Shown: positions 43,538 through 53,134, counted from the first letter of the stretch. The stretch: DNA of 64,000 bases from Pirellulaceae bacterium (GCA_016784735.1 JADHUC010000008.1:1-64000), one strand, 5' to 3'. Numbers and translations are program-made. The notes: generated by a model from the sequence alone, not told the origin.

Positions 43538-43788
43538 ATTGGGCGTTCTCCTGCTGAAGCAACGATCAATTCTCTTGATATGTCATTATGACTTGGTCCG
43601 ACGTAATCACTTTGGATTCCAACGCGGTACACAACGCAATTGTGTCCGTTTAGTTTCTTGTAGCCGCTGGCCCTAACGACGCGACAACGGAGCGACACTT
43701 CGGCGGCGCCAGCCTGTGGATTGACGTCGAGGTGATCCAAGTTACAGTGAGAGGATCGTTAGCGGAAGCACCTGGGGAGACCATTTGA

Positions 43789-44301
43789 ATGAGTGAGCGG
43801 GAGCTGAGCGAAATGAAACGCGGCGTATTCTTGGCGGTGGTTGCTGCATTGCTGGTTGGCGAGCTGGGCGGTTGCGGGTCATCTCAGCCACCCACCCTAC
43901 CCGGCGCGGAACAAGTCGAGCAGATTGTCGCCGAAGTGAAAGCCTCGCCGACGGGCTACCCGTGGCGAACCGAATCGGGCGGGTTCACCTTGCCGGAAGC
44001 ATACATTCCACGGGTCTTGGCGGCCATGACACAAGACCCACCTCCGATCCGCTGTGGCGATGAGTCGAGCCACCGGCTATGGGGTATCCTGGAATTCGTG
44101 CTCAAGGGCGGCCGGCGAATCAAGGTCTACCTTTTCCGCAATTCTCTGAAAAGAGCCATCTACAGCATCGGCGATGTGTCGCGTGACAACAGGGTCGAAG
44201 GGGGATCTCAGCCCGGACTTTATAGAGTGCTGCGCGATGCCTACAAGGAAGTGAATCCCGAACGGTTCAAGAACATCATCGAGATCCCGGCCTCTCGGTA
44301 G
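43789..44301 (+). CDS. Small lipoprotein of unknown function
   Basis: A 170-residue protein with a lipobox at about residues 26-29 (ELGGC) after a hydrophobic segment (GVFLAVVAALLVG). Hence a lipid-anchored envelope protein. The mature part has a conserved-looking pattern: PWRTESGGFTLPEAYIPRVL, ILEFVLKGGRRIKVYLF. GGGGAGA lies eight bases before ATG 43789; ATG at 43813 is also possible and gives a more typical signal peptide. No family recognised. Confidence 0.7.
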   Translation: MSERELSEMKRGVFLAVVAALLVGELGGCGSSQPPTLPGAEQVEQIVAEVKASPTGYPWRTESGGFTLPEAYIPRVLAAMTQDPPPIRCGDESSHRLWGILEFVLKGGRRIKVYLFRNSLKRAIYSIGDVSRDNRVEGGSQPGLYRVLRDAYKEVNPERFKNIIEIPASR

Positions 44302-44623
44302 GAAACCGGCAGCGGCAACGGGGTATTTTCTCGGGATACGCATTCTCAAGCCCTCGTTCAGCTCGGGATTGTGCAGACAGACTCCCTACCGGATGAACGG
44401 TGGGGGTAGATCGCCCCTTTCTTGTGACCATCGAAGTCCCCCAAACTTCCGCTTCTTATGCCAGAAATGGTTGACCAAAAGGCTCGGTAAAGGATGCTTT
44501 TTCTCTAACCCGCTTCCGTGCATGGGCCGATATCGTTAGAGAGGTTCCGGAGTATCTGCGCAAAGTGTCTTCGGGCGTTCGGCTATCCCAGGCGGTTTTA
44601 GAAGTGCAGGGAGGTGCAATCCT
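44302..44623. other. Intergenic, no feature recognised
   Basis: No gene, hairpin of note or repeat was seen. It presumably holds the promoter of the downstream GTG-started outer-membrane protein. Confidence 0.4.
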
Positions 44624-46003
44624 GTGCATATCGTTGGTACTCCACATAAACCTGTCCGCAACGGAGTAGCGTCGCACATCCGCTTTCACCTAGTCAGCGG
44701 GCTCCTGTTCTCGCTGCTCGTGGCGGAGACGACGCAAGTTTTGTTGGGTGCGGACGCGGACATCGACCATGGTTCTGTCGTGACGCCGGTGGTATCAGAA
44801 GATGTTCTCTTCGCCCAGCAGCCGAAGCCGAAGACGAACCCAGCCCCTGCGGCTCCAGCGAAGAAGGCTGTTGCTGCCGACGCAAAGAAACCACCGCGAC
44901 GTGACGACGAACCGGCAGACGAACCCCCACCTCGCCCCAGGCCGATACGCGGGGACCTGATACCGGATTTGGGGCTGTTGGCGTTTCGCGCGCCTTCCTT
45001 GCGCTTGGCCAGTGTGCCGAACATGCTGGGTGATTTCTTCAGTCAGGGCGGACAAGTCACCGTCGCCGGGAACTCGAACGCATTCTCAAGCTTGCCGCTT
45101 GCCGGCGGTGGCCGTCGCCTGAAGATTGCCGAAAACAACAAGGCATTGCCCATGAACCGGTGCTACTTCATGTATCACCACTTCCACAACGCTTTTGATT
45201 CCGACGCGAACACGCTAGCACCTGGGGCGGAGCAAAGCGATTCCGTCGATCGTTTCACGATCGGATTGGAGAGGACCTTTCTGGACGATTTGTGGTCGGT
45301 CGACGTGCGCATGCCCTTCGTTGATGCTTATCAATTCAATTCGGCGGGTCTCAGTGCGGAGGGAGGCAGTATCGGCGATCTGTCGATCTCGTTGAAGAGA
45401 CTACTCGCGGGCGGCCCAAATGGTTCGCTGGCAGCAGGTCTAGGTATTGTCATGCCAACCGGCAGCGACGTAACGGGCCAGGTACTCACCACCAGCTACA
45501 CCGTCCACAACCAGGCAGTCCATCTTGCGCCGTATGTCGGCCTACTTCGGGTGCCGAACGACCGGTTTTTCTGGCAGGGTTTTCTGCAACTGGATATTCC
45601 AACCGGCGGAAACCGCGTCGATTACGTGGACACAGTGCTCCCCGCCTCCGGCTCGTTCGGGACGGTCACCGATCAAACGCTTCTGCACGCAGACCTCTCG
45701 GCAGGCTACTGGCTGTACCGAAATTCTGATGCGTGCGTTGTGACGGGACTGGCGTCGCTTGCGGAACTCCACTACACCACGACGCTTTCAGATGCCGACG
45801 TGGTCACCGGCGTGCTCGGGCCGAACACCTACCAATTCGGCAATACGTTCGGGCGTGTCGACGTGATGAACGCTACCGTTGGATTACATGCCGAGCTGAT
45901 CAGCAACACCACGTTTCGGGTCTCCGGTGCCTTCCCAATGCAAAACAACCTGGAGAAGCCCTTCGATGCTGAAGTCAATGTGTCGGTGAATCGGTACTAT
46001 TAG
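44624..46003 (+). CDS. Outer-membrane beta-barrel-like protein
   Basis: A 459-residue exported protein starting at GTG, with AGGGAGGT eight bases upstream. It has a signal segment (FHLVSGLLFSLLVAETTQVL), a Pro/Lys-rich linker (residues 65-110), and then a long domain of alternating strands, e.g. SVDRFTIGLERTFLDDLWSV, SAGLSAEGGSIGDLSISLKR, GSLAAGLGIVMPTGSDVTG, ending in VNVSVNRYY. The C-terminal aromatic residue and strand pattern fit an outer-membrane barrel related to the phenol-MetA-type class. Substrate unknown. Confidence 0.65.
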   Translation: MHIVGTPHKPVRNGVASHIRFHLVSGLLFSLLVAETTQVLLGADADIDHGSVVTPVVSEDVLFAQQPKPKTNPAPAAPAKKAVAADAKKPPRRDDEPADEPPPRPRPIRGDLIPDLGLLAFRAPSLRLASVPNMLGDFFSQGGQVTVAGNSNAFSSLPLAGGGRRLKIAENNKALPMNRCYFMYHHFHNAFDSDANTLAPGAEQSDSVDRFTIGLERTFLDDLWSVDVRMPFVDAYQFNSAGLSAEGGSIGDLSISLKRLLAGGPNGSLAAGLGIVMPTGSDVTGQVLTTSYTVHNQAVHLAPYVGLLRVPNDRFFWQGFLQLDIPTGGNRVDYVDTVLPASGSFGTVTDQTLLHADLSAGYWLYRNSDACVVTGLASLAELHYTTTLSDADVVTGVLGPNTYQFGNTFGRVDVMNATVGLHAELISNTTFRVSGAFPMQNNLEKPFDAEVNVSVNRYY

Positions 46004-46018
46004 GTCAAATCGGTCCAT

Positions 46019-47077
46019 CTACGGCTTGTTCGCGATTTCCACCATCACGACTCGAAAGCCGGACGTGATCTCCATGGAAAGGGCGTAATTCACGTGGACC
46101 GACGAACGGCAAGCATCTGCTTTGTGGCCCGAACGACCTCCACGTCGCACTTTGAGTTTGGCCTGCGGGATTGAGCCGAATGGATCGGTCGGATCGTGGG
46201 CCACGTCGGACGTCTTGTACAGGTCTCGGCGAGTTGTGCACCATTCCTGTACGTTCCCGTGCATGTCAAAGACACCGAACGCATTCGGACGCCGCGATCC
46301 CACCGGCCAGGGATGCCGCTGCGAGTTGTCCTCGTACCGGGCATACCGTCCCAACTGGGATTCGTCGTCGCCAAAACAGAAGCCTCCCTCGGCACCTGCC
46401 AAACAAGCATATTCCCACTCCGCAGAGGTCGGCAAACGATATTGACGGCCCGCCTCCTCGGGCAACTGCGACAACGCCAGGCAAAACGCCAGTGCATCGT
46501 CCCAGGTTGTGTTGTCCACAGGATGCGGGTTTGTGTCCAATCCGTCGACCCTGTCACTGGATTCGCCGGATTGGGCGTAGCGGCTCGGGTTGGTATCCAT
46601 CACGTGTTGGAACTGCTCCTGAGTCACCTCGTGCTTTCCCATGTAGAACGATCCAAGAATGCGCATGCGGCGTCGTGGCTTTTCGTTCGGAAGACCGGTC
46701 CCGTCTGTCCCCATTCTGAACTCGCCCGCTGGGATTCGTTTCAGCTTCATTCCAATGCTGTTCGTGATTTCGAGGGGCGATTCTTCTTCAAGATTTGGCT
46801 TGCTGCCATCTGGAGTCTCTGGCTGGGCAGGCGGCTCGGAAGCTGATTTGCCCATTGACCTGAGGTACTGACGGTCGGCCTCACTCAATCTCGCAATTGG
46901 GACCGCTATTCTCCGCCCGTCGGTGTTTTCCAAGATGACCGTATTGCCCTGTATCTCGGTCAACTCGGCTTCCGTGGAGAACTTCCCCGTGCTGTCCGTC
47001 CACTTCCGCGCAGAGCTTGGAGCCACGACTACGAACAGCAGCACTAGAATTACGGTCATCGACGCGGCGTATCTCAT
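46019..47077 (-). CDS. Exported SHD1-SUMF1 protein
   Basis: A 352-residue protein with a signal segment (AASMTVILVLLFVVVAPSSA). An SHD1 domain lies at about 25-75 (KWTDSTGKFSTEAELTEIQG, IAVPIARLSEADRQYLRSM). It is followed by a SUMF1 domain (about 100-345): NSIGMKLKRIPAGEFRMG, FYMGKHEVTQEQFQHVM, RLPTSAEWEYACLAG, GVFDMHGNVQEWC, CRSSVHVNY...TSGFRVV. Only one of the formylglycine-enzyme Cys pair is present, so a catalytic role is unlikely. Start 47077 (MRYAAS) follows AAAGGAAGAA. Same-strand neighbour of an RTX gene but 250 bases away. Confidence 0.82.
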   Translation of the reverse strand: MRYAASMTVILVLLFVVVAPSSARKWTDSTGKFSTEAELTEIQGNTVILENTDGRRIAVPIARLSEADRQYLRSMGKSASEPPAQPETPDGSKPNLEEESPLEITNSIGMKLKRIPAGEFRMGTDGTGLPNEKPRRRMRILGSFYMGKHEVTQEQFQHVMDTNPSRYAQSGESSDRVDGLDTNPHPVDNTTWDDALAFCLALSQLPEEAGRQYRLPTSAEWEYACLAGAEGGFCFGDDESQLGRYARYEDNSQRHPWPVGSRRPNAFGVFDMHGNVQEWCTTRRDLYKTSDVAHDPTDPFGSIPQAKLKVRRGGRSGHKADACRSSVHVNYALSMEITSGFRVVMVEIANKP

Positions 47078-47329
47078 GGGCTTCTTCCTTTCACGGTCAT
47101 GAGGTGCGATCGGCGCAAGCATGTGATCGCAACGATTCGGACGTGTTTCGTCCCCGAACTATCCAGGTGATCGAAGTGAATCGGCGTTTGCGGCTTCCAT
47201 CGCCGGACGAATTGAGATTTTGCCCGCCCGTCACGGCTGATGCAACTGGTACAACAGATGGACGAAGCGTGACGGGCACATGGCTCGATTGACACACTTT
47301 TTCGGTCGCGGCCGCGAGACCTGCAGGAC

Positions 47330-47791
47330 TCACTGACTCTCGACAGCGAGGAACAGCCCCCAGCCTTTCGTCTCTGGGTTGATGCCGATCTTGTAGGTAC
47401 TCGTGGGTAGAGCGACTTGCTCAGGTCCTTTGTTTCCGCCTTGGTCCCAGTTGATCACTATCGGGAAGCGGGCAATCGTGTTGCCTTTCAGGGCCGTGGT
47501 CGGTACCGTGAAGCCAAGCCAATTACTCCTTGACTCAAAAGGGGTTGAGAAAACGGCACCGGAACGTTCGGGCTCCCTCGGCAACTGTAGAATTGCCAAA
47601 ACGGAGCGGGAGCGGCCAACTCGCAGAAAGATCTCCGCAATATCGGGAAGAAACTCGATGTGGCGGCTGGGTGGCACCGCTACTACCACGGAACTGTGGG
47701 CCGCGGGACGAAAACCCGACATCGCTTTCAAGGAAGACCTGTCCTCAGTCGGCGTTGCGACCAACGGGGTCAAGAATGGATGGCCGCCCAT
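47330..47791 (-). CDS. Uncertain hypothetical protein
   Basis: A short open frame whose last third is protein-like (SNWLGFTVPTTALKGN, FPIVINWDQGGNKGPEQVAL, NPETKGWGLFLAVES), suggesting a beta-rich domain or its remnant. The longest frame starts inside the terminator hairpin of the RTX gene, so ATG 47791 is used. No ribosome site and no family recognised. It could be the decayed end of a longer gene. Confidence 0.3.
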   Translation of the reverse strand: MGGHPFLTPLVATPTEDRSSLKAMSGFRPAAHSSVVVAVPPSRHIEFLPDIAEIFLRVGRSRSVLAILQLPREPERSGAVFSTPFESRSNWLGFTVPTTALKGNTIARFPIVINWDQGGNKGPEQVALPTSTYKIGINPETKGWGLFLAVESQ

Positions 47792-47840
47792 CTTCTGCTT
47801 ACGAGTTGGTGGTTGCGCTTCCAAGTCCAAGAAACAGAAA

Positions 47841-47861
47841 CCGCCGGGCACGGCCCGGCGG
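47841..47861 (-). terminator. Hairpin terminator after the RTX gene
   Basis: A perfect 9-bp stem CCGCCGGGC/GCCCGGCGG with a three-base ACG loop, followed on the minus strand by a T-rich stretch (TTTCTGTTTCTT). It lies 51 bases past the stop of the RTX gene. Confidence 0.7.
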
Positions 47862-47911
47862 CTTGATTCAAACTGGCTGCTCCAAAGACGCCTGTCACTA
47901 CGGGGCGAAGG

Positions 47912-50422
47912 CTATCCCGTAAGGACCCCAATGTCGATCGGGGCGAAGCCATCGAGAAAGTCGTTGACGACGGCCAGTTTCCATACCAGCGTAACGGATT
48001 CCACCGCGGGATACCCGAGGGTTTCTTCGTACCCCATTGCCGCCTGCAACACCGTGCACCAGTCTTCCATTCGGTCTGTCTCACCGTAACTCCCCGCGTA
48101 GTCGTTGGGGTTGCCCGAGTAATAGAAGTGCAGACGCCTGAATCGACGCCAGTAATCCCTACCATCGGGATGATGATCCGCGTCGCGAGACGAGTCCCAA
48201 TTGTGGCCGATTTCGTGGATGACTGCTGAGCGGGCCCACAGGTTGTCGTCGTCGTCGTTTTCGTTCCAGTCCCTTATTTGGATCTTCCGCTTCCAGGCGT
48301 TCGCAGATGGCGACCACCATGTCTCGTTACGTCCACGCCAATCGACGCTGGAAGCCGCTTTGACGAATTTGAGCGGCCCTCGACACTTCGTGTCCTTCAG
48401 GATGCGCATCGAACCGGTCCGCTCGTACAATTGCGCGAATGCGATATCGAGCTGTTCGACCTCCAGATCCGTCCAGCGGCGGCCGGAGTTGCTGATGCTG
48501 ATCTCGACGTCGGTGTGGTCGCGGAACAGCATTTCGTCACCGCCTCCCCTCAGATAGCGATCATCGCCCAGGCGGCCCCCGTAAAGACGGTCGAGCACGT
48601 TATCGGGGCCACCATAAAGGCCGTCATTCCCGGAACCGCCAAACAGGTCGTCCTCGCCCCAACCGCCAAGCAATCGGTCGTTACCCTCATTGCCGTGGAG
48701 GAAATCGTCATCATCTCCGCCGAACAGCGTATCATGGCCATCTTCTCCATATAGATGATCCGCACCATGCCCACCGATCAGCCTGTCATCTCCGCTGACG
48801 GTGTCGTTATCGTCGCCTCCCCACAGACTGTCGTCACCGCGTTCGCCGTCGATGGTGTCGTTGCCAGCGCCGCCCCAGACTTCGTCGTTGCCATAGCCTG
48901 CGTCGATGATGTCATCGCCACCGTTGCCCCAGACGTCGTCGTGGCCGAAGTAGGCATCGATCACGTCTGCGCCGCCTCCACCGTAGATGGTGTCGTCGCC
49001 GAAACCACCGTTGATAGAATCGCGGTCGGCTCCGCCGTAGAGTGTGTCGTTGCCGTATCCACCACTGATTGTGTCATCGCCATCATCGCCGGATATGGTA
49101 TCACGGTCCCTTCCACCCACGATGGAGTCGTGACCGTCACCGCCCCGCAGGTCATCGATGCCTGTTCCTCCGTAGATCGTGTCGTTGTCGGCGTCACCAA
49201 AAATGTGGTCATCGCCGCTGTTGCCGTACAAACGGTCGTTGCCCGAGCCGCCATGGATCGTGTCGTCGCCCACATCGCCCCAAATGTGATCGATCCCTGG
49301 GCTGCCTTGCACGGTGTCGTTACCTAGGCCTCCCCGGACGTAATGGACCGATCGGTAGGTAGAACCTCCGCAGTCGATCGTATCGTTTCCGCCGCCGCCG
49401 TAGATCCGGTCGTCACCGTAATCGCCATTGATGGTATCGTGACCGTCGCCGCCGTGAAGGCGGTCGTTGTCGTTGCCGCCGTGCAACACGTCGTTGCCAA
49501 CGTCGCCCCACAGTTGATCTGCCCCTCCTTGGCCGAGGATTTCATCATCTCCACCGCCGCCATGAATGGTGTCCGCCTGACCGCCACCAGCGATCCTATC
49601 TCCCGGAACACCGTGGTTGTAGGGAATCCAGCGGCCGCTGTGGAGCACGAAAATCAGTTCGTCACCACCGTTGATTGTGTCGCTGCCGCTGCCCCCATCG
49701 ATCGTGTCGCCGCCAAGGTTCCACGCCTCGAGGGCCACCGTACCGGGATGGTAGGAGAAGTAGCCCAGAATTTCGTTTCCGCCATGAATCGTGTCGGCTC
49801 CAGCGTTTCCCTCGATCACGTCGCGTCCTGACCCACCGTACAGTGTGTCATTGTCGTCGTCGCCATGCAGATGGTCGTCTCCGCTGTTGCCATAGATGCG
49901 GTCGTTGCCCCATTGGCCGTAGATCCAATCATTGCCGCCATCTCCGTAGATTTGATCCTCGCCGCCTCCACCGTACACGGTGTCCGAGTCTGCGCCGCCC
50001 TGGACGTAGTCCGCACCACCACGTCCATAGATAGTGTCGTCGCCGGGTCCACCGTGGATAATGTCGGCACTTCCGCCGCCCCGGATCGTGTCGTTGTCCG
50101 CGCCGGCGCTGACGGTACATGGCGTGCTTGTGAAGTTGCTGAACTGATCATCCCCGTCGTGACCGTTGAAGACGATTCTGCTGACACTCGAACTGCGATA
50201 GTCCCACGTCCTTCCGTTCAGATCGGCGTAGAGCCGGCTTCCCACCAAACGAACCTCAGACGTGTCGGCCTCGTCGGTGCCTTCGATGGTCAACGTACTG
50301 CCGGTCAAGTTGACCGGTGACAGGGCGAGCAATCTTCGGTTTTCCAACGATTCGAAGGCCAGTCTTCTGCTCTGACTCCGTCGTCGCTGCTCCTTGCGGT
50401 TCTTTCTGTTGATTCTTGGCAT
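47912..50422 (-). CDS. Exported RTX-repeat protein with zincin motif
   Basis: An 836-residue secreted protein. The N-terminus (RRLAFESLENRRLLALS) is the sorting-type motif of large planctomycete exported proteins. Residues about 90-620 are RTX nonapeptide repeats GGxGxDxhx, which fold as calcium-binding beta-rolls; DNDTIYGG-type units occur dozens of times. The C-terminal 200 residues form a distinct domain with the zinc-protease motif HEIGHNW (736-742) and a downstream DYAGSYGETDRMEDW, whose Glu could be the third zinc ligand. A secreted calcium-dependent metalloprotease is likely. Start 50422 follows AAAGGAAAG. Its terminator is at 47841. Confidence 0.8.
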   Translation of the reverse strand: MPRINRKNRKEQRRRSQSRRLAFESLENRRLLALSPVNLTGSTLTIEGTDEADTSEVRLVGSRLYADLNGRTWDYRSSSVSRIVFNGHDGDDQFSNFTSTPCTVSAGADNDTIRGGGSADIIHGGPGDDTIYGRGGADYVQGGADSDTVYGGGGEDQIYGDGGNDWIYGQWGNDRIYGNSGDDHLHGDDDNDTLYGGSGRDVIEGNAGADTIHGGNEILGYFSYHPGTVALEAWNLGGDTIDGGSGSDTINGGDELIFVLHSGRWIPYNHGVPGDRIAGGGQADTIHGGGGDDEILGQGGADQLWGDVGNDVLHGGNDNDRLHGGDGHDTINGDYGDDRIYGGGGNDTIDCGGSTYRSVHYVRGGLGNDTVQGSPGIDHIWGDVGDDTIHGGSGNDRLYGNSGDDHIFGDADNDTIYGGTGIDDLRGGDGHDSIVGGRDRDTISGDDGDDTISGGYGNDTLYGGADRDSINGGFGDDTIYGGGGADVIDAYFGHDDVWGNGGDDIIDAGYGNDEVWGGAGNDTIDGERGDDSLWGGDDNDTVSGDDRLIGGHGADHLYGEDGHDTLFGGDDDDFLHGNEGNDRLLGGWGEDDLFGGSGNDGLYGGPDNVLDRLYGGRLGDDRYLRGGGDEMLFRDHTDVEISISNSGRRWTDLEVEQLDIAFAQLYERTGSMRILKDTKCRGPLKFVKAASSVDWRGRNETWWSPSANAWKRKIQIRDWNENDDDDNLWARSAVIHEIGHNWDSSRDADHHPDGRDYWRRFRRLHFYYSGNPNDYAGSYGETDRMEDWCTVLQAAMGYEETLGYPAVESVTLVWKLAVVNDFLDGFAPIDIGVLTG

Positions 50423-50678
50423 GATTCTTTCCTTTCCAGTCAATTTGCCGAGCCGGTCCCTACCCGTTGGCCTCGCAAGGTGTATTGCCAGTTAGGCTCA
50501 GGAGTGGCCAAAATTCCCGAAAAACCTTCTTGTCCGATCCTCCATTCGCGCACCTGGTGCGGACCCGGAAGAGAATTCGTCTTCTTCTGGCCGCCTTCCG
50601 GCCACAACGGCAATCGACATTGCAGTGGCAGGTAGTCTGAACCCGTTTGCAGGATCACTAATTCGGAGGGACAAGACA

Positions 50679-51105
50679 ATGAGACTCTTCCACCGCCTCT
50701 TCAGCAATAAATTCCGTCGGCCTCATAAGCCGAGGCGGCTCAGCCTCGAACGGCTGAATGCGCGCCACATGTTCTCGGGTCTCTCTGGGGATTTCTACTG
50801 TCGCCACTACCCCTCCCAGTATCTTCTCCATCCGGGATGGGCACCCAAGAATCGAGGCGTATTTCTCTGGCTTCGAATACGGCTCATCATTGGTTCTAGG
50901 CGACTTCGATGGCGACTGCCAGTTCGACTTGGCCGTTGGCGTGCCGGGCGCCCGGCCTGGAGGCGTGGTCGTGGTGATCTACGCCTACGAGGAGCCGGAT
51001 TCTTCTTGGGACAAGAGTTATAGCAAGCGATACTACTTGAGAAACGACGGACCTTTTGGATCACGCGGGTACGATGACCGGGAGCGTTTCGGCTCCGTTC
51101 TCTGA
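50679..51105 (+). pseudogene. Broken FG-GAP (integrin-alpha-like) exported protein
   Basis: The first frame (from 50679) encodes the planctomycete N-terminal motif RRLSLERLNARHMFSG. The second frame, one base off, contains SSLVLGDFDGDCQFDLAVGV followed by GGVVVVIYAYEEPD and ends at RERFGSVL with a stop. That is one FG-GAP repeat of a beta-propeller and the start of the next. The frameshift lies at about 50790-50850, and intact proteins of this class have many repeats. So this is a decayed gene. Confidence 0.65.
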
Positions 51106-51361
51106 TCGCATGCTCGGCGGCGGTTTGAGCGCGAGCAATCGCAGATACTGAAGGTAGCGTGGCGATTGTAGTCGTTTGCGTGGTTGGCATCGAGCACTTA
51201 CTATTGGTGAGGACAATTAACGGTTGGTGGAGTCCGATAGCGACACTTGCCGTCAACTTCAAGATCGAATGACCAGCTCAAAAAGTAAGAACCCTCGTCA
51301 GACTGGCGAGGGATACCTGCGCGTGTTTCTGACAGACAATTCGACACGAAAGGCCAAATCT

Positions 51362-52177
51362 ATGGCGAACTCATCTTATCCAACCTGGCGGGCCCTATTA
51401 CAGGTCGGCCTGGCCGTCACCCTCTGGATCACCACCAACGATATGACGTTCCTCCGCCAGGCGTTCGCCCAGGGGACGGACAGCCGGCCTGACACTCGCG
51501 CGATGCTAATGGAATCCCGGCGTCTGAAGATGATGTTAGGGTTCGAAGACACGACATCTATCAAGGATATCGAGGCAGCCTTCAAGACAGACATGGCGGC
51601 CCATGGCGCAGCGCTGGCTCCCGGGTTTCGCACTTATCGAGAGGTGATGAAGTCACTGGCTGCAGAGATTGAGAACCTCGAGAATGTGAGGGATGACCTG
51701 GAAAAGCAAGTCCAGACCACCAGGGAACAACTTGGAAAGGCGTTCGAGCAATCCCGCCGCAAACATCCGGACTCAGGGGCGAATCGGGCCATACAAGACC
51801 TGGCCAAGGAAAGAGAAGCGTTCGATCGAGATCGCAAGCGATTGATGGACGAGAACGCGAAACTCCTGGAAAAATGGCAAGAGGAGCGGAAGCAGTTGGA
51901 GGCTCAATTACAGCAGCACGCCGAAACAACTACACGGCTCCGCGGCGTGTTGTCTAAGCACGGGATCGAGCCCAAAGAGGCCACAGCAGGGGGCATCCAG
52001 CCCCGGATGTGGACCGATACCAGCGGCCAGTTTTCGGTCAAAGCCGAGTTGGTCGAACTCAAGGACGGCAAAGCGATGCTACGACGGGCCGATGGCAAGG
52101 TCATCACCGTCCCGGTCGACAGCCTGAGTAGAAGTGATCGCGATTATCTCTCCACCTTGGACAACACCACGCAGTGA
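51362..52177 (+). CDS. Exported coiled-coil SHD1 protein
   Basis: A 271-residue protein with a signal segment (ALLQVGLAVTLWITTND, cut near AFA). A coiled coil fills about residues 90-205 (EIENLENVRDDLEKQVQTTR; KLLEKWQEERKQLEAQLQQ). The C-terminus is an SHD1-type domain (MWTDTSGQFSVKAELVEL, ITVPVDSLSRSDRDYL). ATG 51362 was chosen because the signal peptide starts there, with AAAGG upstream. It shares the SHD1 domain with two other exported proteins in this window. Function unknown; a structural or adaptor role in the envelope is plausible. Confidence 0.75.
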   Translation: MANSSYPTWRALLQVGLAVTLWITTNDMTFLRQAFAQGTDSRPDTRAMLMESRRLKMMLGFEDTTSIKDIEAAFKTDMAAHGAALAPGFRTYREVMKSLAAEIENLENVRDDLEKQVQTTREQLGKAFEQSRRKHPDSGANRAIQDLAKEREAFDRDRKRLMDENAKLLEKWQEERKQLEAQLQQHAETTTRLRGVLSKHGIEPKEATAGGIQPRMWTDTSGQFSVKAELVELKDGKAMLRRADGKVITVPVDSLSRSDRDYLSTLDNTTQ

Positions 52178-52243
52178 TGGTTTGCTACAATCTCTCTTCC
52201 CGTAGCACAGACAAGACCTTCTATCAGAATTGGGGGAATACAG

Positions 52244-53134
52244 ATTTCCTATCGTTTAACCTGTGCGTGCGGAAAGCGTCTCAAGGCAGCCGCCCGGCTC
52301 GCCGGTAAACGCATCAGATGCCCGGCGTGCGGCGAGGCATTGACGATCCCGACGGGGGCTTCCGGCGAAACCACCCAGCACGCTACTGGCACCGCCAACG
52401 CTGATACGTACGCCACGAAATCGCCCGGGGCCTTCTGTCCTCATTGTCGAGCCGTGATGGAGGCTACTGATGTCCTCTGTGTCCATTGTGGCTACCACAA
52501 AGACCGGGGAGTTCATCTTCAAACGGTCTCAACCAGGCCCCTAATGCAAGACCCACCTCAGGGCTACCGCGTCGAAGATCGCGGCAACCGTCTGTTCATC
52601 ACGAGGGGTCCCGCTCTCAAGGGAGGTGTGCCCTGGGCGATTGGCGTCTTGGCGATCGGGCTGGCCGTCGTCGGCGTCGTCTGGCTCGTCCATCCTATCG
52701 CGGCCGGCATCCTGCTGGGTCTCCTCGTGCCCATCTACCTCACCGCGATATACCGCCTCGCCATCGTTGTCGATCACCAGCGGATCTCGGTTCGACACGA
52801 GCCGTTCTTCTGGCCAACCAAGACGATCCCTGCGGATGATGTCGAACAACTCTACTGCCGGAGGCGATTACACAGGAATCAAGCGGCCGATCGCACCTTT
52901 TACACGTACGACGTCTGTGTCCTGACCAGGCATGGACGCCGAAAGCGAATCTTGTCCCGTTTGCCCGTTGAGAGCGACGCTGTGTTTTTCGAGAAACGCA
53001 TCGAGCAGTTCCTCGGAATAACCGATCGGGATGTCGAAGAAGGCCTCATTGAACGTTATCACGGGCTCATCAAATTCGTGATCGTTTTGGCGATCACGAT
53101 TGCCATTACGATCGCGTCGGTCCTTCTCCGCTAA
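52244..53134 (+). CDS. Zinc-ribbon membrane protein, probably starting at ATT
   Basis: A 296-residue protein with two zinc ribbons: CACGKRLKAAARLAGKR then CPAC near residues 7-32, and CPHC...CVHC near 66-87. Two hydrophobic segments follow (VPWAIGVLAIGLAVVGVVWL and AAGILLGLLVPIYLTAIYRL), then a PH-like strand region (HQRISVRHEPFFWPTKTIPA) and a C-terminal helix. Between the previous stop (same frame) and the first ribbon there is no ATG, GTG or TTG. GGGGGA at 52232-52237 ends six bases before ATT at 52244, so ATT is the best start. The TTG at 52340 would remove the first ribbon. Confidence 0.7.
   Translation: MSYRLTCACGKRLKAAARLAGKRIRCPACGEALTIPTGASGETTQHATGTANADTYATKSPGAFCPHCRAVMEATDVLCVHCGYHKDRGVHLQTVSTRPLMQDPPQGYRVEDRGNRLFITRGPALKGGVPWAIGVLAIGLAVVGVVWLVHPIAAGILLGLLVPIYLTAIYRLAIVVDHQRISVRHEPFFWPTKTIPADDVEQLYCRRRLHRNQAADRTFYTYDVCVLTRHGRRKRILSRLPVESDAVFFEKRIEQFLGITDRDVEEGLIERYHGLIKFVIVLAITIAITIASVLLR

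Noticed and set aside
48300-50200. Long open frames on the plus strand opposite the RTX gene, and a periodic pattern that could suggest a CRISPR array
   Set aside because: The period follows the nonapeptide GGxGxDxxx codons on the minus strand; units are 27 bp without identical repeats or unique spacers, and the plus-strand products are low-complexity Val/Ile/Asp shadows.
52340-53134. TTG at 52340 as start of the zinc-ribbon membrane protein
   Set aside because: It would cut off the first zinc ribbon, which is in frame and well preserved, and has no ribosome site; the ATT at 52244 explains the sequence better.
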